Source: Chlorobiaceae bacterium
GTDB lineage: Bacteria > Bacteroidota > Chlorobiia > Chlorobiales > Chlorobiaceae
DNA: 51,810 bases
NCBI GenBank assembly: GCA_012972835.1
Contig: JABDHK010000043.1
Span: forward strand, 1-51,810
Reading direction: 5' to 3'
A program made the position numbers and the translations under genes. The notes under the pieces were generated by a model. That model ran no database searches. It was not told the DNA's origin and saw only the letters and a list, made by a program, of their open reading frames with translations. Of the stretch, positions 1 through 9,890 are shown piece by piece. The stretch's first letter is position 1. Each line of letters opens with the position of its first letter.

Positions 1-130
1 CAAGGTATGGGAGGCTCCTCAAACGGTTATCTTAAACCCCGATTAGGATTAGTAATTTTTTTTAAAAACAGCGACATTTTTGTTGACATTTACCGCGCGC
101 CCCATAAACATCAATTATTTTGACCAGTTC

Positions 131-159
131 TAATTCTCCAACTAATGGTTGGAGAATTA
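131..159. repeat. 12-bp perfect palindrome downstream of the DUF4276 gene
   Basis: Two perfect 12-base arms (131-142 and 148-159) flank a 5-base loop, 30 bases beyond the stop codon of the leftward DUF4276 gene. No T-run follows on the minus strand, so it is at best a weak terminator. Its right half plus flank (145-160) recurs exactly at 2264-2279, on the other side of the ATPase/TOPRIM pair. The remaining sequence from 1 to 130 is AT-rich and I recognise no gene in it. Confidence 0.6.
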
Positions 160-188
160 ACAAAGGCCACGCATCCATACACCCTTTG

Positions 189-746
189 TCAATTTCCAAG
201 CACTTTTTTTATTCCTGAAAGAAGCACAATGAAACTCCTTGAGCTGTTATTCTCCAGATTCAGATACCCCCCAATAGCACGGGAACCTGCGACCTTCTGG
301 TAAATTCCGTTAGTCAGTTTATTCAATTCCTCAGAAGGCGACCCAAGTCTATCAGGATTCCTGAACTTACTTTGACCTTGTTTCGCAGCCAATCCCCTGA
401 TACCAAGCCCCCGTTCAACCGCCTCCAAATCGCCGAGATAAAAACTTTCCAACTCACGGCAAGCAATACGAACCAAAACCTCGTTTCTCCCCGATTGCCT
501 GCAAAGGTCTACAAGTCTCATCTTGATATCAAGGCAATCACTGGCATCCTGATCGCGCATCACAACAAAAACTGAATCAGGAAGCTGCCAATAGCGAAGT
601 TTTCGGACAAGATGTTTTTCCAAGTCGCTTTTTCCCTGAAAAACCACATATCGAACATAAACATCAGCAGAGATCAGTTTCGGCAATACACCCTCAAGCA
701 TCCTCTGGGCAGATGGCTCTTCAAGAAAAAAAACAAGTGTCTTCAT
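189..746 (-). CDS. DUF4276 (TOPRIM-like) protein, partner of AAA ATPase
   Basis: A 185-residue protein of the DUF4276 type. The N-terminal beta strand ends in acidic residues (E9, E10) and a second strand ends in an acidic D65-x-D67 pair. That is the E...DxD layout of TOPRIM metal sites, which in the family suggests a Mg2+-dependent nuclease or nucleotidyl-transfer fold. Its ATG lies inside the TGA stop of the upstream ATPase gene (4-base ATGA overlap), so the two are translationally coupled and probably act together. ATPase plus TOPRIM pairs are a recurring theme in anti-phage systems (OLD, Gabija, PARIS), but DUF4276 pairs are less characterised, so a defence role is inference. No signal peptide or membrane segment is seen. 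Confidence 0.75.
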   Translation of the reverse strand: MKTLVFFLEEPSAQRMLEGVLPKLISADVYVRYVVFQGKSDLEKHLVRKLRYWQLPDSVFVVMRDQDASDCLDIKMRLVDLCRQSGRNEVLVRIACRELESFYLGDLEAVERGLGIRGLAAKQGQSKFRNPDRLGSPSEELNKLTNGIYQKVAGSRAIGGYLNLENNSSRSFIVLLSGIKKVLGN

Positions 747-1930
747 TGGGGATCACTCCCCTCAAAAAAGCCTTGGTTCCACAAATAGCCCATCTGATCA
801 CCATCTTTCATATAGGCAACAATCTGAGAGTTTTCATTGGCTCTACGGATTTGCGTATATCCCTCTTTTTTGACAAGCCAAAAGACTTCATCGACAGTTG
901 TTGCATTTAAAAAATCAGGTGAGTGGGTAGAAACAAATACCTGCCCTCCGCGATTTGCATAGTTGCGGAACTCCTCGGCAAGCTCCCGCAACAACATTGG
1001 ATAGAGCTGGTTTTCAGGCTCTTCTACACATAACAGAGGATGAGGAGCGGGATCATACAGAAGGGTTAAATAGGCAAGCATTTTGATAGTACCGTCCGAA
1101 ACATAGCGTGCCAAAAAGGGATCTTCAAAAGAGCCATCCTGAAATTTGAGCAGAACACGACCTTCTTCAGTGGTTTTTGATTCCACTTGGGAGATCCCCG
1201 GAATTCGCTGCTTCAGCAACTCAAGTATTTGACCGAAGGCTGCTGGGTGATGATTATGTAGATACTGGATGACAAGTGATAAATTTTCTCCCTCACGTGA
1301 CAAATGCTCCGCATATCCGGCATCCTGTTCCGGGCGAGCCCGGCTGATGTGAAAATCAGAAACGTGCCAGTTCTCGATAAGGTTACCAAGTGCAACCACA
1401 GCGGGAAACCGTTTGAACTGTGCCAGTCCTTTAATCGCAAGAATATCGGGAGATTTAAGCGTCTGCTCTTCTCGGGTTAGATCCTTGACATCTTTTACCG
1501 ACATCAATTCATTAGTCACAGCAGTACCTTTACCACCGGAAAAATCGAGGAAATGCCACGGTTGCCCACCACTCCCTCTGCGGTATTTCAATATTTCACG
1601 TTCAATAAACACCTGCCCATTCACCTCATTAATTTGCAGGAAATAGGTCGTTAACGGTGAAAAAGGGCCATCTCGAAACTTCAGCTCTATTTCAATAGGC
1701 CCGATTGCATTACGGCTGCGTACCTCTGAAAAACCCTTACTACCTCCAAGTTTTGTAAGTGCCGTGTTGACATTACTGGTAATAGCATCTTTCAGAAAAC
1801 CGAAAACCGAAAAAATAGTACTCTTTCCTGTTCCGTTGGCTCCAACAAAGACGCAGAAATTTGGCAGATCATTCAATTCTGCATCCTTGAATGCCTTAAA
1901 ATTTTTTAACCGAATGGATTCAATTTTCAT
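743..1930 (-). CDS. AAA family (AAA_21/AAA15-type) ATPase
   Basis: A 395-residue SMC/ABC-like ATPase. It opens with the typical strand-helix LKNFKAF and a Walker A loop GANGTGKST (residues 30-38). Later come an SDGT signature-like segment, a Walker B ending in VEEPENQL and a switch histidine in STHSPDF. There is no obvious large coiled-coil insertion, which puts it with the short AAA_21/AAA15 proteins that pair with small effector genes. It is the first gene of a two-gene unit with the DUF4276/TOPRIM gene. Its promoter would lie in the 368-base gap after hsdM. By analogy with such pairs the ATPase would be the sensor or clamp and the TOPRIM protein the effector; nothing in the sequence proves this. 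Confidence 0.8.
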   Translation of the reverse strand: MKIESIRLKNFKAFKDAELNDLPNFCVFVGANGTGKSTIFSVFGFLKDAITSNVNTALTKLGGSKGFSEVRSRNAIGPIEIELKFRDGPFSPLTTYFLQINEVNGQVFIEREILKYRRGSGGQPWHFLDFSGGKGTAVTNELMSVKDVKDLTREEQTLKSPDILAIKGLAQFKRFPAVVALGNLIENWHVSDFHISRARPEQDAGYAEHLSREGENLSLVIQYLHNHHPAAFGQILELLKQRIPGISQVESKTTEEGRVLLKFQDGSFEDPFLARYVSDGTIKMLAYLTLLYDPAPHPLLCVEEPENQLYPMLLRELAEEFRNYANRGGQVFVSTHSPDFLNATTVDEVFWLVKKEGYTQIRRANENSQIVAYMKDGDQMGYLWNQGFFEGSDPQ

Positions 1931-2298
1931 AGATCACCTTTCCATACATTTATCATTTTGATTCCAACAATTCAAAGAGTGACAGTTACTATGACGTAAA
2001 GCGCCACATCGGTGAAGCTAAATCTTGAAATTGTTGGATACTGAAATGTAATATCACAAAATATACAAATCTATTGCGCTCTTATAAACCATTTAATCAG
2101 ATGTAACTCAATATTGCATAACTGCTTATATCAAATCCCCAGAAGGGGGGAAGATATTCTTAACGTACACTTCTACAAACAACTCCCTGCCCAACTTAAG
2201 GGCACCTATATTCATTCAAATGGGATGCATTAAACACAAGCCAGACTCCTGTTTATGCAACCGATGGTTGGAGAATTAAATCTCCACACCATTGTCCA
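1931..2298. other. Intergenic region with 16-base direct repeat and inverted repeat
   Basis: No gene is recognised in these 368 bases. They carry 2264-2279, an exact copy of 145-160 that starts 20 bases past the hsdM stop, so the 16-mer brackets the ATPase/TOPRIM pair. They also carry a 10-bp inverted repeat, TCCAACAATT at 1963-1972 and its complement at 2029-2038, upstream of the ATPase start where a promoter or operator would be expected. Confidence 0.6.
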
Positions 2299-3762
2299 TT
2301 ATTCATTATTTAAAAGTTCCCTGATATTCGCCAACACCTCTGCACTCTCCGCATCCAGAGCGGCAATCTCGTCCATAATATCCTGCGTAGTGCGGTGCAC
2401 AACCTCCCCGCCACTGTTGGGGTTTTTGGTTGAGATGTCAAAGGTGGAGTGATCAACATCTTCGATGCTGATGCTCCACGATTTATCGGAATCGGCTTTG
2501 GTTTTCTGGAGTTCGACAAACTCCGCCAGATCGTTGTCGTTCAGCGGGTTGGTCTTGCCCATGTTGCGACCGGGATCGAGCTGGTAGTACCAGATTTTCT
2601 TTGTGGGCACGCCTTTCTCGAAAAAAAGCACCACGGTTTTAACCCCTGCCCCCTGGAAAGTGCCGCCGGGGCAGTCGAGTATGGTGTGCAGATTGCAGCT
2701 TTCGAGCAGGAGCTTGCGCAGGCTGACTGAGGCGTTATCGGTATTGGAGAGAAAGGTGTTTTTGATAACAATACCAGCCCTGCCGCCAGCTTTAAGTATT
2801 TTAATGAAGTGCTGGAGGAAGAGAAATGCGGTTTCCCCGGACTTGATGGGAAAGTTATGCTGCACCTCAGCGCGTTCTTTGCCGCCGAAGGGGGGATTCG
2901 CAATAACGATATCGTAACGGTCGCGCTCCTGGATGTCTGCAAGGTTTTCAGCCAGGGTGTTGGTATGCACAATGTTTGGTGCTTCAACTCCATGCAGGAT
3001 CATGTTCATGATGCCGATAATGTAGGCGAGCCCTTTCTTCTCCTTGCCGTAGAAGGTACTTTTCTGCAGCGTCTCCATATCAGCGGTTGTCAGGTTCTTC
3101 CCTGCCTTCAGATACTCATAGGCTTCGGCAAGAAAGCCCGCTGACCCGACAGCACCATCATAGATTTTCTGGCCGATGACGGAAGCGACAACCTTGATGA
3201 TGGCTTTGATGAGTGGACGTGGTGTGTAATACTCTCCACCGTTGCGACCGGCGTTACCCATATTCTTGATTTTGCTCTCGTAGAGATGCGACATCTCATG
3301 CTTTTCAACATTGGTCCGAAAGCGAAGCTCATCAATCCTGTCGATAACCTCACGCAGATTGTAGCCGCTCTGAATGCGATTTTTCAGCTCACTGAAAATC
3401 TCACCAATTTTGTACTGGATGGTGGCTGAGCTTTCGGCAGAGGTTTTGAAGGTTTTCAGGTAGGGAAAGAGATCCCGGTCAACAAAATCCTTGAGATCAT
3501 CACCGGTCAAAGCATTGTTGTGGTCTATCCTGCCGTCAGCAGTTTTTGGAGCTGCCCATGATTCCCAGCGGTAGTATGGATCAAGAAGAGGGGTGTAGGG
3601 TTTGCCGGTAAGTGCAGCAGCTGTCTCTTTGTCCTGCTCAAGATCATCAAGGTACTTGAGAAAAAGTATCCATGAGGTCTGCTCTATATAATCCAGTTCA
3701 CTTCCGCAACCGGCGTCTTTATGAAGGATGTCGTCAATATTCTTGAAAGTCTGCTCAAACAA
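2299..3762 (-). CDS. hsdM: Type I restriction-modification N6-adenine methyltransferase subunit
   Basis: A 487-residue HsdM. The N-terminal helical HsdM_N region (about 1-130) precedes the AdoMet-binding domain, with motif I as DGAVGSAGF (family norm DPAxGSGGF, so slightly divergent) and the catalytic motif IV ANPPFGG. In type I systems this subunit methylates adenine together with HsdS, which supplies the target specificity, and HsdR restricts. Here no hsdS or hsdR follows on the same strand within the 2.3 kb to the window edge; the next genes are the AAA ATPase and TOPRIM protein. Either hsdS/hsdR lie beyond the left edge, displaced by that cassette, or this is an orphan methyltransferase. 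The C-terminus is helical and looks complete. Confidence 0.9.
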   Translation of the reverse strand: MFEQTFKNIDDILHKDAGCGSELDYIEQTSWILFLKYLDDLEQDKETAAALTGKPYTPLLDPYYRWESWAAPKTADGRIDHNNALTGDDLKDFVDRDLFPYLKTFKTSAESSATIQYKIGEIFSELKNRIQSGYNLREVIDRIDELRFRTNVEKHEMSHLYESKIKNMGNAGRNGGEYYTPRPLIKAIIKVVASVIGQKIYDGAVGSAGFLAEAYEYLKAGKNLTTADMETLQKSTFYGKEKKGLAYIIGIMNMILHGVEAPNIVHTNTLAENLADIQERDRYDIVIANPPFGGKERAEVQHNFPIKSGETAFLFLQHFIKILKAGGRAGIVIKNTFLSNTDNASVSLRKLLLESCNLHTILDCPGGTFQGAGVKTVVLFFEKGVPTKKIWYYQLDPGRNMGKTNPLNDNDLAEFVELQKTKADSDKSWSISIEDVDHSTFDISTKNPNSGGEVVHRTTQDIMDEIAALDAESAEVLANIRELLNNE

Positions 3763-3877
3763 ATGGTACTCCTCTTTGAAAATATTTGTTACGTTAAGCT
3801 CCCCTTGCCATTCATAAAACGATGACCATAGAGAATATCAAGAAGAGTATTGCAAATCAGGGAAGGTACTCATAAGT

Positions 3878-4153
3878 CTACTGTATGAATATCTCAAGTT
3901 TTTTGCCCAAGGCTGCAGCATAATGAGAGAGCGTTGAAAGCCTTATATCCTCTGCATGGTTCTCGATCCGCGAAATAGCCGACTTATGAGTCTTGAGCTT
4001 TAGAGCAATTTCATCTTGAGTCATACCGGCATCAGTCCTTGCCTGTTTCAGCAATACTCCGATCTTGAAGTTCTTATAGCCTTCGTCAAAAGAGGCTGCA
4101 AACTCTGGGTCAGTAGCTTTTTGTTCATCAATAAATTCCTGTAATTCATCCAT
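3878..4153 (-). CDS. XRE-family helix-turn-helix antitoxin
   Basis: A 91-residue protein with a Cro/CI-type HTH over about residues 30-85; [19 protein letters not shown] is the recognition region. The N-terminal acidic stretch ending in the [15 protein letters not shown] segment is typical of antitoxins paired with HigB/RelE-type toxins. The partner just upstream overlaps it by 8 bases but is internally deleted, leaving the antitoxin apparently intact. It probably binds its own promoter. It could now be a solitary regulator or an anti-addiction leftover. Confidence 0.85.
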   Translation of the reverse strand: MDELQEFIDEQKATDPEFAASFDEGYKNFKIGVLLKQARTDAGMTQDEIALKLKTHKSAISRIENHAEDIRLSTLSHYAAALGKKLEIFIQ

Positions 4154-4286
4154 GTTTTTTGCCCTCTTGATATTCCTTTTTTCGTTGTTCTGCTAAAGCA
4201 ATTTCCTGTGGTGGTGTTTTCTGGTTTATAAAATCTTTGACGGGACTTTGTCCTGATGAGTTCTTATAAAAGATGATTTCACGCAT
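4146..4286 (-). pseudogene. HigB/RelE-like toxin with large in-frame internal deletion
   Basis: A 46-codon ORF starts at the ATG ending at 4286 and stops inside the antitoxin start. Its first 20 residues (MREIIFYKNSSGQSPVKDFI) match the start of phage-derived Gp49/HigB-like toxins. The remainder ([17 protein letters not shown]) matches the extreme C-terminus of the same family, where a QKKTQKTP-type segment is followed by an EIxLAxxR helix. About 65-70 central residues, including the beta-sheet core, are missing while reading frame and overlap are kept. The product cannot fold as a normal toxin. It was recognised from family knowledge and is too short for routine ORF calling. Confidence 0.7.
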
Positions 4287-4382
4287 GAAACAATGTTAAC
4301 AATTTCGTCAACTATTAATAAACAAATAAAAGTATTTACCACCGGCAGAGGTTGTGGCAAACAGATATAATTTTTTGCTCTT

Positions 4383-5381
<999 letters not shown>

Positions 5382-5501
5382 TTATCCTCAAATGTCTGTT
5401 AATAAACTCACCTCATGTATTCATTGAACAAGTCACTGTTTAGGGACATAATGTCGAGCTGGGGCTCGGCGTTCCCAGCATAAGAGAGTGTTGCAATGCC
5501 G

Positions 5502-6683
5502 TTATTGCCCGGAGTTCTGATCAATCATAAGCAAAAGATCATCAATGAAATGATCGATCGTGTGCATCCCCTCATGCCGCATGACAATGTCGTGCGCAAG
5601 CTTGCCTCCAAGGCGCTTATCCTCGGTTGGTGCAAGACTCCACTTCTTCATGACCCAGTCGCTCGGTCGCTGAAAATAGACAATATTTGAAATATCATTC
5701 TTCCATGCTGGATAGCTGATCTCGTCGAGCCGCTCTTTCAAATATACCGCATTCTTTAGAATCAACTCAGCCTGGCGTCTGTACCCTTCAACTCCGGTAG
5801 TGTGGATTTGCCACCAGAACTTCAGTGGTGCAAGGGCTGAACGCGAACAACTGATTGTAGGGACGGAATCGTTGAGGTAGGAGACCTGAAACGGATTTTG
5901 CTTTGCCAGAACTTCGTTTGTGGTAATGAACAGGCCCAATGGCTCGTCGAAACCAAAGAATTTATGGCCACTCACAGCAATGGAATCATAATTGCATGCA
6001 GAGTGATCAAGCAGATGGGCATACTCTGTAAAAGGCAGGAACCCACCAAAAAGCGCTGCATCAACATGACGGTATACTGCAACAGGCGGTTTTCTTGTGA
6101 GCACCTCATCAATTGCATCCTGATTGTCGATACCTCCCTTGAAAGTTGTGCCGACTGCAATAACAATCAAGGCTGGACGAGTTGTATCCAATGCCTGTTC
6201 GAATGCCTGCACCTCCATTTCACCCTTGATGCTGGTCGGTATCTGCCTCATCTCCAGACCCTGAAGGTCACTGATCCTCATGATAGAGTAGTGTGCCTCT
6301 TCTGAAACATAGAGAACAGGCTTGATATCGCTCTGTGAGCTTAAGAAATTAACGCCAAAGTAAATACCGTGATTGTTACCATCGGTGCCACTACTGGTGA
6401 CAAAACCCCATGCCTCTTCCTGTGCAAATCCGTATAAGGGCGAAAAGAAATCAATAACCTGGTTTTCAAATTCATGGGTGTTAAGGGAGTACAAGCTTGG
6501 CCGGCGAGGATCACCCACATTGTTCATGGCTAAATCTGCCAGTCCTGAAACTGCATACCAGTGATAGAAATCTGCCAGCTTGACGTTCTGGTTGCAAGGG
6601 AAACCTACGGCCGTCTTTTTCTCTTGCACCATTTTCTGGGCAAATGCGTTAAGGCAATTAATATCAAAAGTTGGTATAGTCAT
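5502..6683 (-). CDS. Histidine-decarboxylase-like group II PLP decarboxylase
   Basis: A 393-residue fold type I PLP enzyme of the histidine/serine decarboxylase group. Key residues are H131 (VSEEAH, stacks on the cofactor), D208 (HVDAALFGG, contacts the pyridine nitrogen) and K241 in SGHKFFG (Schiff base). The length fits the PLP-type histidine decarboxylase family (about 380). The reaction would release CO2 from an L-amino acid, giving for example histamine, but plant-type serine decarboxylases share these motifs, so the substrate is open. It sits 99 bases after the DOPA-dioxygenase-like gene on the same strand and before the aldo/keto reductase, suggesting amine or aromatic amine chemistry in one transcript. 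Confidence 0.82.
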   Translation of the reverse strand: MTIPTFDINCLNAFAQKMVQEKKTAVGFPCNQNVKLADFYHWYAVSGLADLAMNNVGDPRRPSLYSLNTHEFENQVIDFFSPLYGFAQEEAWGFVTSSGTDGNNHGIYFGVNFLSSQSDIKPVLYVSEEAHYSIMRISDLQGLEMRQIPTSIKGEMEVQAFEQALDTTRPALIVIAVGTTFKGGIDNQDAIDEVLTRKPPVAVYRHVDAALFGGFLPFTEYAHLLDHSACNYDSIAVSGHKFFGFDEPLGLFITTNEVLAKQNPFQVSYLNDSVPTISCSRSALAPLKFWWQIHTTGVEGYRRQAELILKNAVYLKERLDEISYPAWKNDISNIVYFQRPSDWVMKKWSLAPTEDKRLGGKLAHDIVMRHEGMHTIDHFIDDLLLMIDQNSGQ

Positions 6684-6782
6684 TATGCTGTCGCGGCTAT
6701 TTTGATTGTCTCCTTATTAGTTATGCAATTTACTGAAAATCATGGGGAATAACTCGTTTCGACAAACCACAAGAGCTTCCTG

Positions 6783-7562
6783 TCAGCCGATGCGAACCGA
6801 GAGCATGGAGAGCGCCCCCCCTTCAATACCTTCGACAGGAAAGCTGACCTGCTCATTGTCCAGGCGTAAACCCAGCACATAGAGCAGAGGCAGAAAATGG
6901 TCAGGGGATGGCACAGACAACCATGCGTCCTCTCCAAGGCTTTTGTACCCGGCAAGTTCACGATCTTTTCCCTCAAGTATCAGTGTTCTGATTGCAGATT
7001 CAAATCGATTTGCCCAGTCGAATGGCTGCACCGCTTTATTGCCCCAGACATAGACCTGAAGGTTGTGAACAACATTTCCACTTCCGACAATCAGTACCCC
7101 TTCATCCCGAAGCGACTGAAGAAACCTCCCTGTCTCATAATGAAACTCGGGTGGCTGCCTCTCGTCGATGCTGAGCTGAACGACCGGAATGTCGGCATTC
7201 GGAAAAACATGGCAGAGCACTGCCCAGGTACCGTGATCAAGGCCTCGGTAAGCATCGAAACGAACGTCAATCGGCTTGAGAAGTTGCTGTACACGCTCAG
7301 CAAGTTCCGGACTACCCGGAGCCGGCCAGGTAACCTCGAAAAGTTCCCTGGGAAATCCATAAAAATCGTGCAGGGTTTCAGGGAAGAGGCTGCCAGAAAC
7401 CGCAGTTTCAGGCCCGTACCAGTGGGCAGATATGGCAAGTATCGCCTTGGGGCGTGGTATGCTTTGCCCTAACCGACGCCAGCCTTCAGTATATGCGTTC
7501 GACTGAATCGCATTCATTGGATTGCCATGCCCAAAAAAAACAGCCGGCATTACCTCTCCCAT
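6783..7562 (-). CDS. 4,5-DOPA dioxygenase extradiol family protein (YgiD-like)
   Basis: A 259-residue member of the LigB-type extradiol ring-cleavage family. Zinc/iron-ligand histidines are recognisable: H12 in FFGHGNPMNAI, H47 in ISAHWYG, H110 in LDHGTW and H166 in GSGNVVHN. In E. coli YgiD opens the ring of L-DOPA to a betalamic-acid precursor; the natural role in bacteria is unclear. It sits 54 bases downstream of the yceI-like gene, in the same direction, in a MarR-headed run. Oxygen-dependent chemistry is unexpected in an anaerobe, so the family may act in quinone or catechol detoxification; this is inference. Confidence 0.88.
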   Translation of the reverse strand: MGEVMPAVFFGHGNPMNAIQSNAYTEGWRRLGQSIPRPKAILAISAHWYGPETAVSGSLFPETLHDFYGFPRELFEVTWPAPGSPELAERVQQLLKPIDVRFDAYRGLDHGTWAVLCHVFPNADIPVVQLSIDERQPPEFHYETGRFLQSLRDEGVLIVGSGNVVHNLQVYVWGNKAVQPFDWANRFESAIRTLILEGKDRELAGYKSLGEDAWLSVPSPDHFLPLLYVLGLRLDNEQVSFPVEGIEGGALSMLSVRIG

Positions 7563-7616
7563 TGCAGTTCTCCTTTATATTGTTGAAAGTCTATAACTCC
7601 CGGACCTTTACTTTAG

Positions 7617-8219
7617 TTATTTTGGCTGTGACTTGATCATTTCAACGTCGAGGGAGATGTTGACCTCTTCGCCAACAGCCACTCCGCCAGTTTCCAGCGC
7701 CTGGTTCCATACAAGCCCGTAATCCTTGCGATTGATGGTTGTACTTGCCGACGTTCCACGTCTCAAGTTACCCCATGGATCCTTGCTTTCCTTTGAGAAC
7801 GGAGCCACATTCAGCACCACCGGTTTGGTGATACCATGGATCGTCAGATCTCCCGTAACCTTCAGCGCTCCCTTGCTTGCCCGTGTCCATTTTTTTGAGA
7901 CAAAAGTCAATGTCGGGTATTTGGCTACATCGAAGAAATCCGGACTCTTCAAATGTTCATCGCGTTTCTGAACGTTCGTGTTGACAGATGCAGCGTCGAT
8001 GGTGACGTTGACCGTTGATTTTGTGATATCCTTGTCGTTAAGATCAACAATGCCACTGTACTTGTTGAAGTTGCCCTTGACGTGCGACACCATTAAGTGG
8101 CTGACACTGAATCCAACATTTGAGTGATCGGCGTCAATATTCCACTGAGTTGCTGTGGCCAATGACGGCAAAGCCAAGATTGCTGCAGTGAGCATTGCCC
8201 TGGTGAAGTTTTTTCTCAT
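7617..8219 (-). CDS. Periplasmic YceI-family lipid-binding protein
   Basis: A 200-residue secreted protein with an N-terminal signal peptide (basic MRKNF, hydrophobic core, cleavage near ATA-TQW). It is followed by the YceI lipocalin-like domain: it begins WNIDADHSNVGFSVSHL, has VNVTIDAASVNTNVQKRDEHL in the middle and DYGLVWN near the end. YceI proteins bind polyprenyl chains or quinones in the periplasm. The gene is 64 bases after the MarR regulator and just before the dioxygenase-like gene, an arrangement seen in quinone/stress operons of other bacteria. Confidence 0.92.
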   Translation of the reverse strand: MRKNFTRAMLTAAILALPSLATATQWNIDADHSNVGFSVSHLMVSHVKGNFNKYSGIVDLNDKDITKSTVNVTIDAASVNTNVQKRDEHLKSPDFFDVAKYPTLTFVSKKWTRASKGALKVTGDLTIHGITKPVVLNVAPFSKESKDPWGNLRRGTSASTTINRKDYGLVWNQALETGGVAVGEEVNISLDVEMIKSQPK

Positions 8220-8283
8220 CTCCGTTCTCCTTTTTTTGATTGATAGTAGAGTTATTTAACCTTGAATTATATATCAAAAAAAA

Positions 8284-8751
8284 TCAACACTCCAGTTCCT
8301 TCTTTTCCTGTAGACCTATGAGACGGCAAAGTCTTGCCAACTCATCCTGTTCACTCTCCTCAAGGATGCTCATCTCCTTGACAATGGCAGCCATGACAGA
8401 AGGAAAAACATCTTCAATCAGCAAACGCCCTGACTCTGTGAGGTGTATGGCTATAAAACGCCTGTCATCATGATCACGCTCGCGTCTCACCAGGTTTCGC
8501 TTCTCCAGGTTATCAATAACCATGGTAATATTACCCGTACTTTTTAGAATTTTAGCGGCAAGCTCACACTGGCAAAAAGAGCCTTTATGAAAAAGAACCT
8601 CGAGAATTCCGAACTGACTGACGGTAAGATTTGAAGAGGAGAGGATGCGGCTGGTACGTCCTGTTACTGATTCAGCTGCCCTCATCAGCTTGGTGTATGC
8701 GCTTAAAGCTCTCTGTTCAGTATCAGAATATGTTGCAATTCCTGTAAGCAT
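8284..8751 (-). CDS. MarR-family transcriptional regulator
   Basis: A 155-residue winged-helix regulator: recognition helix around LAAKILKSTGNITMVIDNLEKR and wing DHDDRRFIAIHLTESG. It contains C60 and C62 at the start of the HTH, C142, and a C-terminal C155, so thiol-based redox or quinone sensing as in other MarR proteins is possible. It is the first gene of a same-strand series (yceI-like, dioxygenase-like, PLP decarboxylase, aldo/keto reductase) and probably represses that series. Confidence 0.92.
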   Translation of the reverse strand: MLTGIATYSDTEQRALSAYTKLMRAAESVTGRTSRILSSSNLTVSQFGILEVLFHKGSFCQCELAAKILKSTGNITMVIDNLEKRNLVRRERDHDDRRFIAIHLTESGRLLIEDVFPSVMAAIVKEMSILEESEQDELARLCRLIGLQEKKELEC

Positions 8752-8889
8752 TACATATTTGTTAATATTAAATCATTCAACGTTAATCTAATAAAAAAAC
8801 AAGGACCAATCCAAAAACTATTTTTTCAAATCACTCCCACTTTTCCTCTTTTTGTTACGATAAATTGGGCGAATAGATGCGCAATTGTG

Positions 8890-8964
8890 GCCCTCTTGCG
8901 CCAGCCTTTGATCTCAATCTTTACCCGATAAGGCTCAGAACATCAAAGGCTGGCTGAGAGAGGA
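8890..8964. repeat. Long hairpin, probable terminator/REP between SDR and marR genes
   Basis: Perfect 13-base arms GCCAGCCTTTGAT (8900-8912) and its complement (8942-8954) flank a 29-base loop. Imperfect outer pairing (CCTCTT against AGAGAGG) extends the stem. It lies 48 bases past the stop of the leftward SDR gene. No strong T-run follows, so it may be an intergenic palindromic element rather than an intrinsic terminator. Confidence 0.55.
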
Positions 8965-9011
8965 AACAGGTAGCGGTAGCGGCCATCAAGGAGGTTGACC
9001 AAAAAGGAAGG

Positions 9012-9890
9012 TTAATGTGGGAGCGTTTTACACTGCATGAAAAAATCACGCAAACGATGTGTACCATAAAGAGGGGCTATGGTGTCAATTCTGCTGACAG
9101 TAGTCGCAAAAAGGGCGACATCGTGGACATCGCGATTGAAGATGCCGGTTACTGCGACCAGCCCGTCAGCCAGCCAAAATGGCAGAGAGAGAACAAAGGG
9201 AGGGTTTTGAGCAATTTCAGCAGCAAGATCAACCATTTCACAATAGGTGAACACTTCAGGTCCTCCAGCTTCAACCTCTTTTGCCGTCCCCTCAATCGCA
9301 TCAACACAAACCTTTGCAAGGTCAGCGCCGTGAATGGGATTCGACCGCTGGTAACCATCGCCGACCATAAGCGTAAATCCTCGAAGTGCCCTGGCAACAA
9401 ACTGTCCGATCTCAGAATAATAGCCTGTTGGGCGGATGATTGTGCTCTCAATTTTCGATGCTTTCAGCTCCCTGACAAACTTTTCATGAGCCTGGATGTT
9501 CGGAATATTCATCATCCGATGTGCATCAAAAACCGATACGTAAATGAACTTACTGACCTTGACCTTCAGAGCAAGATTCAGCAGATTCATGTTTGCCTGA
9601 TAGTCAACATCAAAATTCGAATGCACAAAATCAGGTTTGATCATGCCAAGCGATGAAAAAACAACTTCCACGCCATCGCATGCCGCCGCGATAGTTTCCG
9701 GCTTCGTGGCATCACCGATAAAATACTCGTCAGCCAGATGCTCAAGAGAGGGTGCGAAATAAGGACCGGGTTTGTTGATTTTCTCAGGGTTGCGCACCAG
9801 AGCACGCACCCAATAGCCACGATTTTTCAACTCCTGCACTACATAGCGTCCGAGATAGCCGGTCGAACCGGCTACTAATACTTTCTTCAT
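9012..9890 (-). CDS. NAD(P)-binding atypical SDR (NmrA-like) protein
   Basis: A 292-residue Rossmann protein. The N-terminal cofactor loop is GSTGYLGRYV (residues 8-17); an IYVSVFDAH strand and an IIRPTGYYSEIGQF segment follow. The usual YxxxK pair is absent (AHEKFVRELK follows VFDAH), as in atypical SDRs such as SDR_a5. It may be a reductase or a redox/NAD(P)H sensor; substrate unknown. A hydrophobic C-terminal segment (LSLPFWLADGLVAVTGIF) could associate with membranes. It is transcribed alone, leftward. Confidence 0.8.
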   Translation of the reverse strand: MKKVLVAGSTGYLGRYVVQELKNRGYWVRALVRNPEKINKPGPYFAPSLEHLADEYFIGDATKPETIAAACDGVEVVFSSLGMIKPDFVHSNFDVDYQANMNLLNLALKVKVSKFIYVSVFDAHRMMNIPNIQAHEKFVRELKASKIESTIIRPTGYYSEIGQFVARALRGFTLMVGDGYQRSNPIHGADLAKVCVDAIEGTAKEVEAGGPEVFTYCEMVDLAAEIAQNPPFVLSLPFWLADGLVAVTGIFNRDVHDVALFATTVSRIDTIAPLYGTHRLRDFFMQCKTLPH

